DNA from: Sphingobacterium sp. UBA4616
GTDB taxonomy: Bacteria > Bacteroidota > Bacteroidia > Sphingobacteriales > Sphingobacteriaceae
Assembly (NCBI GenBank): GCA_002386525.1
Contig: DGIS01000025.1
Coordinates: 670,086-734,085, forward strand
Length of the DNA stretch: 64,000 bases
Direction: 5' to 3'
Under the pieces are notes generated by a model. That model was not told the origin of the DNA and made no database searches. It saw only the letters and a list, made by a program, of their open reading frames with translations. This document shows positions 25,518 through 34,203 of this stretch, in pieces. Every line of letters begins with the position of its first letter. Within the stretch, counting starts at the first letter, position 1. The position numbers were made by a program, and so were the translations under genes.

Positions 25518-26606
25518 TTACTTTGGATTAGCATACTTCGCTTCTGATAGTAGTGTTTCGTCGGTAAGACTAGTTAAAAATGCTTTGACCGCTTCTACTT
25601 CTTTGTCTGACAGGGGTATGCCCGCATTCCCATTATCTTGAAAAAGCAGCCGGTCGGTATATTTTGTGCTTTTTATCCCAAATCTGTAATGTTGTAAAAC
25701 TTCATCAATGGTTGAAAAACGCCCGTCATGCATATACGGAGCGCTAACCATAATGTTGCGTAAAGAAGGCGTTTTATAAGCGCCCAAGTCTTTGCTGTCG
25801 TAGCTGATACGATACCTGCCCTTGTAGACCCAATCTTTGGAATCGTCACTAAAATCCGCATCGATTCCATTGTTATGATAATTGTTGTCGGTAAACAGTT
25901 CCGAAGAATGGCAGCCTGCGCATTTTGCCTGTACCAGCTGCATACCCAGCAGCTCTTTTTCGCTGAAAGAGACTTTTCTGTCTCCACGTTTGTAGCGGTC
26001 ATATTTTGAATTGGCCGATATAATCGTCCGCTGAAATTGGGCCAGCGCCTTGACCACGCCGGCGGCCGTGGGATTTTCCCCAAATGCCTCTTTAAAAAGG
26101 CTGACATAGGATGGCTTTGCCATCAGCCGATCAACCATTTCTGGAAAATAAATTCCCATTTCATCTTCGTGGGTCAACGGTCCGAAGGCTTGTGATTCTA
26201 AATTTTTAGATCCACCGTCCCAGAAAAGTCCATTGTTGACCCAGGCCAGATTGAACAATGCCGGAGAATGCCGATCCAGGTCTTTGCCCGAAATACCAAG
26301 ATTGGAAAGGATCAGACCATCCGAGAACGCACGGTCCTGATGATGGCAGCTTGCGCAGCTTACTTTCATCGTTGAGGACAGTAAGGGTTCATAAAACAGG
26401 CGCCGTCCCAGTTCGACGCCTGCCTTTGTGAGGGGATTGTCTGGCGTTGCAGCTGGCTGGGGAAAGTTGGCCGGCACTTCCAGTACATAAGCAATATTAT
26501 CTTTTGGACCAACCGGTTCTACGGCTTCCTTCTGACAGGAAAACATTAAATTGGCCAACAACAAAAAACCAAACTGAAATACCTTAATTCTTTTTGATAT
26601 GGACAT
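25518..26606 (-). CDS. MbnH-like di-haem cytochrome c peroxidase-family lipoprotein (copy 1)
   Basis: The ATG at 26606 gives MSISKRIKVFQFGFLL with lipobox LMFSC. Haem motifs CASCH (84-88) and CAGCH (229-233). The PSLRNIMVSAPYMHDGRFSTIDEVLQHY block matches that of copy 2 closely, so the two are paralogues. It lies 10 bp after the MbnP gene at 26617 and 34 bp before the second pair. Function as for copy 2: periplasmic haem oxidant acting on its MbnP. Confidence 0.85.
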   Translation of the reverse strand: MSISKRIKVFQFGFLLLANLMFSCQKEAVEPVGPKDNIAYVLEVPANFPQPAATPDNPLTKAGVELGRRLFYEPLLSSTMKVSCASCHHQDRAFSDGLILSNLGISGKDLDRHSPALFNLAWVNNGLFWDGGSKNLESQAFGPLTHEDEMGIYFPEMVDRLMAKPSYVSLFKEAFGENPTAAGVVKALAQFQRTIISANSKYDRYKRGDRKVSFSEKELLGMQLVQAKCAGCHSSELFTDNNYHNNGIDADFSDDSKDWVYKGRYRISYDSKDLGAYKTPSLRNIMVSAPYMHDGRFSTIDEVLQHYRFGIKSTKYTDRLLFQDNGNAGIPLSDKEVEAVKAFLTSLTDETLLSEAKYANPK

Positions 26607-26616
26607 CCCCACTATC

Positions 26617-27465
26617 TTATTTTGTTTTGGATTCAGTCCCTTTGAAAACTATTGCCTTGGAAAGGAACGTATCGCGCAAGCTTTTCATTAGATCTTTTGT
26701 TGTCTGGCTGATGGTATTATTGGCCCAAGGATAAGGTGTCGTTGACAACAGTTCTTTAACATCTACATTGAAATTTATAGTAGAGGTTGAGGTGCCGCTG
26801 ATTTCAATATTTTTATCAAATGCCACTTCTTTTTCAGCGCCAGTGTATAGCTCATTAGACCCGATATCCCACAACAATGCCTTTTTGTTTGGATTGCCAT
26901 CCGCCCAATAGATATTTCCTTTGAGGTTCAGGAACTTGTAACTTGTAAACCACATCCATCCGTCGTCAAAGCCCATTCCATTCAGCACGCCCAGTTCACC
27001 AGTGGTCAACGAGAAGTTATCGTTATATTTAGGCTCTACACCGATCGAAAATTTGATGCTTTTATACTGCCCTACGGGAATATTTTTTAATTCGATTTCT
27101 TCTCTTTTTGTGGCTGGGTATACATCATTGGAATGATCCACGACCAATTCCTGGGTTTCCTCAACCAAATAATATGAATTGGGTACCAGTACTTCCTGTC
27201 CGGCGGCATTAATCAATTTGACATTGCTTACCCAATAGCGGAATCTATTAAAATCGAATTGAAGATTGTATGTACCACTTTCATTGGTTAGCTTGTAATC
27301 ATATTTTTTGTTCAATTCAAAATCCTGATCGCCATACCTTGCATCAAACTTAAGTGTCGCTGTCCCTTGGCTATCCGTAAGAACTTCTTTGACAACTTCT
27401 TTCTCACAAGATGAAAGACCAAGACCTGCAATTGCGGTCAATAAAAAGACTAGATTTTTTTTCAT
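26617..27465 (-). CDS. MbnP-family lipoprotein (copy 1)
   Basis: Signal KNLVFLLTAIAGLGLSSC (lipobox LSSC). MbnP blocks: LKFDARYGDQDFELN, FNRFRYWVSNVKLINAAG, YYLVEETQELV, SIKFSIGVEPKYNDN and DGWMWFTSYKFLNLKG. It resembles the orphan MbnP at 19061 more than copy 2 (both share FRYW and YYLxEET), which suggests two subfamilies. It is first of the tight MbnP-MbnH-MbnP-MbnH block. A 115-bp gap upstream could hold a second promoter, but none was recognised. Confidence 0.85.
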   Translation of the reverse strand: MKKNLVFLLTAIAGLGLSSCEKEVVKEVLTDSQGTATLKFDARYGDQDFELNKKYDYKLTNESGTYNLQFDFNRFRYWVSNVKLINAAGQEVLVPNSYYLVEETQELVVDHSNDVYPATKREEIELKNIPVGQYKSIKFSIGVEPKYNDNFSLTTGELGVLNGMGFDDGWMWFTSYKFLNLKGNIYWADGNPNKKALLWDIGSNELYTGAEKEVAFDKNIEISGTSTSTINFNVDVKELLSTTPYPWANNTISQTTKDLMKSLRDTFLSKAIVFKGTESKTK

Positions 27466-27580
27466 TTTAATAATTTATTTTATGTTAGTTGGTTTTAAAA
27501 CTATCGTAAACCTGGAAGCTATTTCAGATTAAAAAAAAACAGCCAGAAATTACGATAATCCCTATTTTTAATTTCAATAA

Positions 27581-28429
27581 CTATTTAGTTACCTGAACAT
27601 GGTACTTGATATCGTCCTGATTTGCTTTCTTCCCGTCTTTCCACAGTTCAACGATGATTTCCCATTGGCCGGCCATGGAAAAGTTGACCTCTCCTTCATA
27701 GTAACCATTTCCAATGGCTTCGGCGTCCTTATTCCCTGATGATCCATGCCCCATCGACGGCATATTTGTTGCTAATTTGATACGATATCCATCCAGTGCA
27801 GGGAAATGGTGGCCTTCCATTTTGTTCAGCAAAAATTTGATCGGATGCTTTCCCTGCTTTAAGGTATCGGGAAGCAGATTAGATACAAATACGCGGCTAT
27901 CATCCCGTGTACCGGAGCTCATCGTACGCGTTGTCTTCGCGGCGGATACGGGCAGCTTTATGGCTATGGTATCTTTTTTCCCTTCCTTCTCAAGGATGGT
28001 ATACAAGTGCCAGCCTGGTCCCATATCCGGTATATCGGCCATGATAAATACCATTGGTGCCTCATACCAACCCTCGCCCAAAGCAATAGGATGTTCAAAA
28101 GGTGCCCCATGCTTCATCATTCCCATATCCATCTGTGGGTAATAGTCAAGTGATGAACTATTGTAAGGTTTGCCATCTTTGTCCTTTACCTGTAAATAAA
28201 TAGTATGATATTTATTGTCAAGTTTATCATCTGCATAGACTTTAAATGTCAGACCATTGTATATGGTATCAGAGATCGAAATAAGCTCAGATTCGTTGGG
28301 AATGGCAGATGCCACGGAATCCTCGCCATCAGCCTGTTTTTTGTCGGTATTTTTAGACGAACAAGCGATCGCCGATAAGACAATTGAAAATGCTATAGTA
28401 AATTTGAAAACTAGTTTTGATAAATTCAT
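27581..28429 (-). CDS. Met/His-rich FixH/YtkA-like copper-site lipoprotein
   Basis: Lipobox AIAC after MNLSKLVFKFTIAFSIVLS. The mature protein has two FixH/YtkA-like immunoglobulin-fold repeats: one with YPQMDMGMMKHGAPFEHP and GWYEAPMVFIM, and a second with ATNMPSMGHGS and GYYEGEVNFSMAGQWEIIVELW. The clustered Met and His residues (DMGMMKH, MPSMGHG) resemble copper sites of periplasmic Cu(I) carriers. It lies 14 bp after SCO1, fitting a copper delivery role. Confidence 0.8.
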   Translation of the reverse strand: MNLSKLVFKFTIAFSIVLSAIACSSKNTDKKQADGEDSVASAIPNESELISISDTIYNGLTFKVYADDKLDNKYHTIYLQVKDKDGKPYNSSSLDYYPQMDMGMMKHGAPFEHPIALGEGWYEAPMVFIMADIPDMGPGWHLYTILEKEGKKDTIAIKLPVSAAKTTRTMSSGTRDDSRVFVSNLLPDTLKQGKHPIKFLLNKMEGHHFPALDGYRIKLATNMPSMGHGSSGNKDAEAIGNGYYEGEVNFSMAGQWEIIVELWKDGKKANQDDIKYHVQVTK

Positions 28430-28443
28430 TAAATTATATTTTG

Positions 28444-29097
28444 TTATCCTTTATTCAGCAAATGCTGGATATCGGTTATGATTTTTGGAATTGAATCTGT
28501 TTTTGTACCATCATACACTGCCCTGATACGAAAATCAGTATCGACAAGTGTAAAAGCGCCGCTATGGTCGAATCCTCCCGGAGCGTTCGGATCTTCCTGC
28601 GCGAACGAGAAATAACCGCCAGCACCAGCTAGCTTGTACACCTCGGCTTTCGGACCATTCAGGAAAAACCAATTGGAAGGTGCTCCCAGCTCTGCAGCAT
28701 AACGTTTCAATATATAGGGCCTGTCGTATTTGGGGTCTACCGTGTGTGATACAATGACAACGCGGGGTTCATTCACAAAGTGTTTTGCGATTTGAAGTAA
28801 ATTGCGGGAAGTGACCGGACAGATCGTGGGACAACGTGTGAAAAAGAAATCTGCTAGATAGATTTTTCCTTTCAATGTTTTTTTAGACACGATGGTACTG
28901 TCCTGATCAACCAATGCAAAATCAGGTATTGTATGGTATAGGGTATCTACAACCTTGGTTCCGCCCCTATCAGTTTCAGTAATCTCTCTTTCACCTAAAA
29001 TGGGTAATCGATCTGAAATAGATGATGGCTTACATGCAATAAATTGGCATGCTAAAAATAAGGTCACAGATATTCCTATACGGGAATATGTGCTCAT
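28444..29097 (-). CDS. SCO1/SenC family copper chaperone
   Basis: A 217-residue lipoprotein (lipobox FIAC). The thioredoxin-like fold has the copper-binding CPTIC (C89 and C93) in FFFTRCPTICPVT and the conserved His (H178) in GGFDHSGAFTLVD. SCO proteins deliver copper to the CuA site of cytochrome oxidase or reduce its cysteines. Here it is upstream of the MbnP/MbnH block, so it more likely loads copper into this envelope system; that is inference from context. Confidence 0.92.
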   Translation of the reverse strand: MSTYSRIGISVTLFLACQFIACKPSSISDRLPILGEREITETDRGGTKVVDTLYHTIPDFALVDQDSTIVSKKTLKGKIYLADFFFTRCPTICPVTSRNLLQIAKHFVNEPRVVIVSHTVDPKYDRPYILKRYAAELGAPSNWFFLNGPKAEVYKLAGAGGYFSFAQEDPNAPGGFDHSGAFTLVDTDFRIRAVYDGTKTDSIPKIITDIQHLLNKG

Positions 29098-29185
29098 GAT
29101 CTCTTGATTTAATTATTTTTGACATTCGCAATTGAAAAAGCCATCTCGTTGAATAGCATATCAATTGCCACATGCGATTAAATAT

Positions 29186-29566
29186 TTAAATCAATGGTGG
29201 ATGGAAAATTGTAAAGATGGGATTGTACGAATAATCTTGTTTGTACTCTGGATAAGACAAACGAATGTAATCTTCGTTACTTAAGGAAGAAATATCAAAA
29301 GAAAAATTGTGGGAGTTGTCAATAAAGACTACGTCAATAATACGGGATTCAAGATTTTTTTGTTCTTTCTCCTCATGTTCGCGCATTTTCTTCATCAACA
29401 CACATTGCCCACGGCAGGAAAGTGCTTTTTCATTGAAGCGATTCACACATTCATTGCGTGCGATATAATCTCTATTCAATTCAAATACAGACCATAGCCA
29501 TACATTTGAAAAACTCTGTAAGAGCATCAATGGCAGTAAAATCCATATAAATTGTTTCGCCTTCAT
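29186..29566 (-). CDS. Small Cys-motif exported protein (paralogue of 21696-22082)
   Basis: A 126-residue protein with an N-terminal hydrophobic segment (FIWILLPLMLLQSFSNVWLW). The motif NRDYIARNECVNRF then LSCRGQCVLMKKM matches the paralogue near the other end of the operon (LCVYRY, TCKGFCYL), and both end in FxPPxx. It is the first gene after the consensus promoter at 29582-29613. A Glu/Lys-rich region follows the motif (REHEEKEQKN). Envelope metal or thiol role is inferred. Confidence 0.7.
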   Translation of the reverse strand: MKAKQFIWILLPLMLLQSFSNVWLWSVFELNRDYIARNECVNRFNEKALSCRGQCVLMKKMREHEEKEQKNLESRIIDVVFIDNSHNFSFDISSLSNEDYIRLSYPEYKQDYSYNPIFTIFHPPLI

Positions 29567-29581
29567 GTTTAGTTAATCCGC

Positions 29582-29613
29582 CAAATATAAAGATGAAAGA
29601 TGGAATAAGCAAA
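29582..29613 (-). promoter_or_regulatory. Promoter of the copper/haem operon
   Basis: On the minus strand, TTTG (29610-29613), 20 bp, TATATTTG (29582-29589) is a full consensus, 15 bp upstream of the ATG at 29566. It could drive the whole run down to the AraC gene. Confidence 0.75.
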
Positions 29614-29714
29614 CCTAATGCTTACTATCTTCAAAAAATCCGTAGAGTAATCTACCAATAAGCCATTTAACAAATAGCTAAGTTGGTCTCTTTCTATAAA
29701 AAATTAAATCGAAA

Positions 29715-29756
29715 AGAGGCTGTATCATATGAAAATTGACATGTGATACAGCCTCT
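29715..29756. terminator. Terminator of the SusCD-type operon
   Basis: AGAGGCTGTATCATAT (29715-29730) pairs with ATGTGATACAGCCTCT (29741-29756) with one mismatch. It sits 48 bp after the stop of the thioredoxin gene (minus strand). Confidence 0.7.
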
Positions 29757-29803
29757 ATGGATTTAACCAAACAAATCATGTCTGGCGCGATATACTGAAA
29801 TTC

Positions 29804-30919
29804 TTACAGCAATTCTGCCAACTTATGTTCTAGCTCCTTGCCTCGCAGATTTTTAGCGACAATTTTACCTTGTTGATCGACCAACAGCGTAAACGGAATA
29901 GCCCGTATACCATACTGTTCGGCAGCCACACTTTTCCATCCCTTCAGGTCAGAGATCTGCGGCCATGACATCTTATGTTCGACTATGGCTTTCTTCCAAG
30001 CTTCGCTACTTTGATCCAGTGATATACCGACTATTTCGAAACCTCTGGACCTGTAACCCTTGTATGCCTCTTTCAAATGTGGCACTTCGGCAAGACATGG
30101 TGCGCACCAGCTGGCCCAAAAATCAATCAATGTGATCTTATTTTTGGAGACCTGATCCAAAAGGTCCACAACCTCTCCTTGTTCATTTGATAACTTGATA
30201 TTCTGTACTGTTGCACCGATTTTTGTCTTCTTCATACTATCCACATATTTGCCGATAGCCTGTGCTATACCATTGTTAACTTTAGCTCTGCTAAAATCCT
30301 GTGTAAGGATCTCGAGTTGCTCGAGCGAATATCGCATATACTTATCTTCCAATAAAACCTTTGCGACTCCTGTTTTGATATTCTTCCGTATAAAATTAAA
30401 CTCATACAGATCTTGTTCTGCCTGCAATTGTTTCATTGCCTTGTTTGCTGCTTCACGATCTGCATCGCTGGCTGTAGAATCGCTCGAAACCTTCCATAGT
30501 GGGTTAAGCATATCGCCCTGCTTCTCCTTCTCTAGCACAAAACTGTTCCACAATTCATTGTTAGCCGTACCCTTGACAGCAGAGCGCTTTTTGGGTATGA
30601 TATCCGCTCGGATATTGCCATTTTCCAATATGAGATCCGTACCACCGATGTGCTGGCCTCCGCTCATGCAGACCACAAAACGCCAAACAGGCTCATCTTG
30701 CACACCTTTAAAGAGATATTTCCCTTTTGTAATCAAAGCGGTATCAAGCGGTAGCATGCCAAAGCCCTGCATTTCCACTAAAAAGACAGTATCACCTTCT
30801 TTTGCTCCCTCTACTGTTCCTTGTAAGGTATATCCTCCTTTTTTTGATGCGGCCAACATTATCAGCACCGCGGCAAATAATAAGGTTTTCGTTAAAACCC
30901 TCATCTTTTTTATCATCAT
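29804..30919 (-). CDS. TlpA-like thioredoxin with DUF4369 N-terminal domain
   Basis: A 371-residue exported protein: N-terminal hydrophobic signal (LLFAAVLIMLAAS), a DUF4369-like beta domain (GYTLQGTVEGAKEGDTVFLV), a helical linker and a thioredoxin domain with active site WASWCAPCLAEVP and cis-Pro IRAIPFTLLVD. Such proteins reduce periplasmic disulfides. It is the last gene of the ECF-FecR-SusC-SusD operon, 37 bp after the FISUMP gene, so it may keep thiols of surface or substrate proteins reduced. Confidence 0.9.
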   Translation of the reverse strand: MMIKKMRVLTKTLLFAAVLIMLAASKKGGYTLQGTVEGAKEGDTVFLVEMQGFGMLPLDTALITKGKYLFKGVQDEPVWRFVVCMSGGQHIGGTDLILENGNIRADIIPKKRSAVKGTANNELWNSFVLEKEKQGDMLNPLWKVSSDSTASDADREAANKAMKQLQAEQDLYEFNFIRKNIKTGVAKVLLEDKYMRYSLEQLEILTQDFSRAKVNNGIAQAIGKYVDSMKKTKIGATVQNIKLSNEQGEVVDLLDQVSKNKITLIDFWASWCAPCLAEVPHLKEAYKGYRSRGFEIVGISLDQSSEAWKKAIVEHKMSWPQISDLKGWKSVAAEQYGIRAIPFTLLVDQQGKIVAKNLRGKELEHKLAELL

Positions 30920-30956
30920 TTGTTTAATTTTAATTTTAATCTTCTATTATATAATA

Positions 30957-31664
30957 TCATTGTGCGGCCACATCCCGGACGAAACGTACGCTAAGCATAG
31001 CTTGATTGGGCTCCATACTCTCTCGGTAAACCTGCCCGCTGTTGCATAGAAGTTTACGATAAAAATAGTACTCCCCCTCTTTGGCCTCATCCTTTGTCGC
31101 TGTCCACAAAAAAGCATATGAGCCCATGAACCGGTATCCTGATGTTGCCATAACGGTGTAGGGTGTAAAATATCCACTCATCTTAATATCCAAACCACGC
31201 TCTGAACTGGTATGCTTCATCAAGTCAGCCACATGCTCTCCGCGCCAGTCCAATGCATTAGCCTGTGCAGCAGACATGCCTAACTCCTGTTCTAAGGCCT
31301 TCCAATCCTCATCTGTTGGAAGACGCCAGCCGGTTGGCACCGCCAGCTTTGCTCCTTCGATCGTATAGAGGTAACCATATCGAACTGCATTGTCTAACAA
31401 CAATGGCTGTCCCTGCTCCCATCCATACGATTGGTATATGGTGCAATTCTTTCTATTACCGGTATCAAACTGCGAATTTTCAACCGTCCATTCCAATCTC
31501 CCGTAGCGGACCCAGTTATACGTTAAGCCGTCACGGCTATCGGTAAAGGTCCCTCTCCCTGTTGGTATCACCACAGGTTTCAAATTGTCCTGCTTATCCG
31601 CACAGGCTACCAAGAGCAAAGCAAGGACGATATAAATACATATCTTATAATATCTTTTCATCAT
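30957..31664 (-). CDS. FISUMP-domain lipoprotein
   Basis: Lipobox LLVAC. The 235-residue protein has the Fibrobacter succinogenes major paralogous (FISUMP) pattern: GTFTDSRDGLTYNWVRYG, TGWRLPTDEDWKALEQELG, YGYLYTIEGA and SGYRFMGSYAFLWTATKDE, ending MLSVRFVRD. This C-type-lectin-like fold is common in Bacteroidota surface lipoproteins, usually of unknown ligand. It is 7 bp after the Mx1-like gene. Confidence 0.85.
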   Translation of the reverse strand: MMKRYYKICIYIVLALLLVACADKQDNLKPVVIPTGRGTFTDSRDGLTYNWVRYGRLEWTVENSQFDTGNRKNCTIYQSYGWEQGQPLLLDNAVRYGYLYTIEGAKLAVPTGWRLPTDEDWKALEQELGMSAAQANALDWRGEHVADLMKHTSSERGLDIKMSGYFTPYTVMATSGYRFMGSYAFLWTATKDEAKEGEYYFYRKLLCNSGQVYRESMEPNQAMLSVRFVRDVAAQ

Positions 31665-31671
31665 TTCGTTA

Positions 31672-32589
31672 TTATCTATTCAAATATCCTTCCTCGGTAA
31701 AAATCGTCTTCAACAACCGATACTTCTGCATGACCACTGGATACTGGGCATACTGCGCATTTACTTCCTCATCGGTACTCGTAAACACCAATTTTACATA
31801 CGACTCTAAATCCTTTTCACGAGACGGAATAGAACCATATAATAAAAACAAACCTTCTATAAACCAATTTTGCACAATAAATCCACGTTGAAGGAGTTCT
31901 CTTTTATTTTCCTCTTCTGTATAACTAACTACAGGAAACTGTGTACCGTACAACGTTTGACTGACCGCATAAAAACGCTGTGCTACGTCGTCAAGCTTTG
32001 CAACCTTATAGGCAACAGTCGTAGCAATTATCTGACTGGCCAAGACGGTCTTTTGGTTGTCCGACAATGTCGCAATACCACCAAGCGATACAGCGACACT
32101 ACGCTCTCCCGCTATCGCAACCGGGTAGGATGGCATTCCTAGCACATCGATGATCTCTGTACTACTGGTTAGAAACCAAGAATAGGGTCGCAGCACATAA
32201 GGTAGATCGGGCAATACATAATTTTTCATAAATGCAACAGACGCACGCTTCTCTTCTATATTTGGCAGGAGTAAATGCGTAAATGACTGTAGTCCGTCTA
32301 CCGTACCAGCCAAAATATAGCCCATATTCAAACGTTCTGTACGATATTGCTTGTCTCCATTATAATCGACGCCCAAAAATTCGTGACGCAAAGTATCGTT
32401 AAATAAAAGATAACTTTTCTCCTCGGTAAAGAATGATCTACGCATGATAGACTCTTCGTCAGTGGCGGATTCATTTGGTAGGAAATAAGCGCTCCGAGGA
32501 TCTTCTTGCACCTTAAGCGGAGCCTCCTTTCGGCAAGATGTCAAACATCCTACAACGATTATTACTATAAAATAATTTAGGTTTTTCAT
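31672..32589 (-). CDS. Lipoprotein resembling peptidase Mx1, without HExxH
   Basis: A 305-residue lipoprotein (signal IVIIVVGCLTSC). Its layout and operon place resemble the putative zinc peptidase Mx1 lipoproteins found after SusD in similar operons: YLLFNDTLRHEF, GYILAGTVDGLQSFTHLLLP, VAVSLGGIATLSD. At the helix where Mx1 has HExxH the sequence reads SQIIATTVAYKV, with no zinc ligands. It is either an inactive relative that binds rather than cleaves, or a distinct family. The Mx1 comparison is from memory and moderate. Confidence 0.5.
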   Translation of the reverse strand: MKNLNYFIVIIVVGCLTSCRKEAPLKVQEDPRSAYFLPNESATDEESIMRRSFFTEEKSYLLFNDTLRHEFLGVDYNGDKQYRTERLNMGYILAGTVDGLQSFTHLLLPNIEEKRASVAFMKNYVLPDLPYVLRPYSWFLTSSTEIIDVLGMPSYPVAIAGERSVAVSLGGIATLSDNQKTVLASQIIATTVAYKVAKLDDVAQRFYAVSQTLYGTQFPVVSYTEEENKRELLQRGFIVQNWFIEGLFLLYGSIPSREKDLESYVKLVFTSTDEEVNAQYAQYPVVMQKYRLLKTIFTEEGYLNR

Positions 32590-32599
32590 GCTCTTATGG

Positions 32600-34174
32600 T
32601 TAGCGGGGTATTAAGGTAAATGTTCTCACGGGCCGTTGATTATTGATCATTCCCGTGTTAAAATCGATTACACTTTGTGGCAGTGGCAACGTGTATCCTG
32701 GATCATTCTCTTCTAGCACATACTGGCGGCGCTCTACCATAGTTGTTGAAACACGTCCTGAATAAACGGTATAATTATGGACAATCCGTTTGGATTGGGG
32801 AAGTACATTATTGACACCGTAACGGCGTAGATCGAACCAGCGGTGTCCTTCTAGCGCGAGCTCCAGACGACGTTCGGTACGTATACGCTGGATCAGCTCA
32901 TTTCCGCCAGCTTTCGCTTCATAAGCAGATCCTGCTTTATAGCGCTTACTACGCAACAGATTCAACGCTGCTCTGGCTTCACTTTCTCTATTGAGATATG
33001 CAGATGCCTCCGCCTTATTGAGGTAGGCTTCTGCTGTACGGTACAAGAATTTGTCGGATACGGGAGACAATACCGCTGTAAAGCCTGAACTGAAATATTG
33101 GTTGTTGTAATAACTGATATTACTCGGCAATGTTGCTGCCCCCGAAGAAGGTGTCTTAGTATACCCTACAAAATCTCCCATAGCCCAGTACCAGCGTGTT
33201 TTGCGCAAGTCATCATCACTGTAGGTTTGATACAAGTCATGCGCCACACGAAAACTTTGTACACTGTTTAACATATTACGCGAGACATCATTTCCTCCCA
33301 TTGAAAAAATATTCTCTACTGATTCTTTTCGCAAGAAAGATCCCTGCGAACTGTTGAGGTCGACAAGTGCTGGACGAGCAGTGACAACTTTGTCGGCATA
33401 ATCAAATGCCTTTTCCCAATGTTGCATATACAGATGTACGCGACTCAATAACAAATGAACGGTCGTAATGTCCGCCCTATAAAGAGATCTTTGGGGGCCT
33501 GTATTATCCAATAGTTTTTCTGCCATCTCTAAATCTGATAGAATCTGATCATAGACCTCCTGCACAGTATTACGCTGATACAATACGTCTAATACTTCCT
33601 CCTGAATTTTGAGCGGTACGCCTAAGTCTGCGCTGGCAGTGGATGCTACATAGGGTTTAGCATAGAGATTGACTAACCAAAAATAGTATGCAGCACGAAG
33701 AAATCGCGCTTCGCCTTCTACACGGTTGGCTCCCTGAATTTGGTCAGTGGTGGCCTTCGGTAATTTAGTGGCAGCCGCGATAATACTGTTGGCAACATTG
33801 ATCAGTTTATACGTTTCACTCCAAGCTTCATTTTCCGAGGCAAACCCTGTATTGCTTTCATTGACACCAACGCGTTGCTGCCACGTGTACTGGCCAAATA
33901 TAAATTGTTTTGTATCAAAAACATACTGCCCAGATAGACCACCATTTTGTTCCTCCATTTCATCTCCCAGAAAGTGGATGAATCCGCCCATACTCTCCGT
34001 CTCTTGTACGGGAGCAGATTTCTTAACTGGATAATAAGCAGCTCCCAATAGCAGTTCATCCAAATCGGTATAGGCCTGTACATGATATTGGTCTTGTGAG
34101 ACCTCCTCCAGGTATTTTGAACAGGCGCCGAGCGCAATGGTACTCAATAAAAATATATAATGCGATAATTTCAT
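32600..34174 (-). CDS. SusD/RagB-family outer-membrane lipoprotein
   Basis: A 524-residue lipoprotein (lipobox GAC in LSTIALGACSKYLEE). It shows the SusD pattern: YTDLDELLLGAAYY, ANRVEGEARFLRAAYYFWLVNLY, TVHLLLSRVHLYMQHWEKA, YRTAEAYLNKAEASAYLN and RTERRLELALEGHRWFDLRRYG. SusD forms the lid of the SusC transporter and captures substrate. It follows the SusC gene by 29 bp. The substrate is not evident. Confidence 0.95.
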   Translation of the reverse strand: MKLSHYIFLLSTIALGACSKYLEEVSQDQYHVQAYTDLDELLLGAAYYPVKKSAPVQETESMGGFIHFLGDEMEEQNGGLSGQYVFDTKQFIFGQYTWQQRVGVNESNTGFASENEAWSETYKLINVANSIIAAATKLPKATTDQIQGANRVEGEARFLRAAYYFWLVNLYAKPYVASTASADLGVPLKIQEEVLDVLYQRNTVQEVYDQILSDLEMAEKLLDNTGPQRSLYRADITTVHLLLSRVHLYMQHWEKAFDYADKVVTARPALVDLNSSQGSFLRKESVENIFSMGGNDVSRNMLNSVQSFRVAHDLYQTYSDDDLRKTRWYWAMGDFVGYTKTPSSGAATLPSNISYYNNQYFSSGFTAVLSPVSDKFLYRTAEAYLNKAEASAYLNRESEARAALNLLRSKRYKAGSAYEAKAGGNELIQRIRTERRLELALEGHRWFDLRRYGVNNVLPQSKRIVHNYTVYSGRVSTTMVERRQYVLEENDPGYTLPLPQSVIDFNTGMINNQRPVRTFTLIPR

Positions 34175-34203
34175 GGTATATTACTTTAGATAAGTCGTGA
34201 AGA

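Noticed and set aside
23553..26606. Ordinary detoxifying cytochrome c peroxidases
   Set aside because: Not excluded for each enzyme, but each directly follows an MbnP gene within a copper-type operon, so MbnH-like is the better call.
30195..31049. 284-codon plus-strand frame
   Set aside because: Entirely antisense to the thioredoxin and FISUMP genes, both of which have clear motifs; Ser/Cys/Phe-rich composition is typical of a shadow frame.
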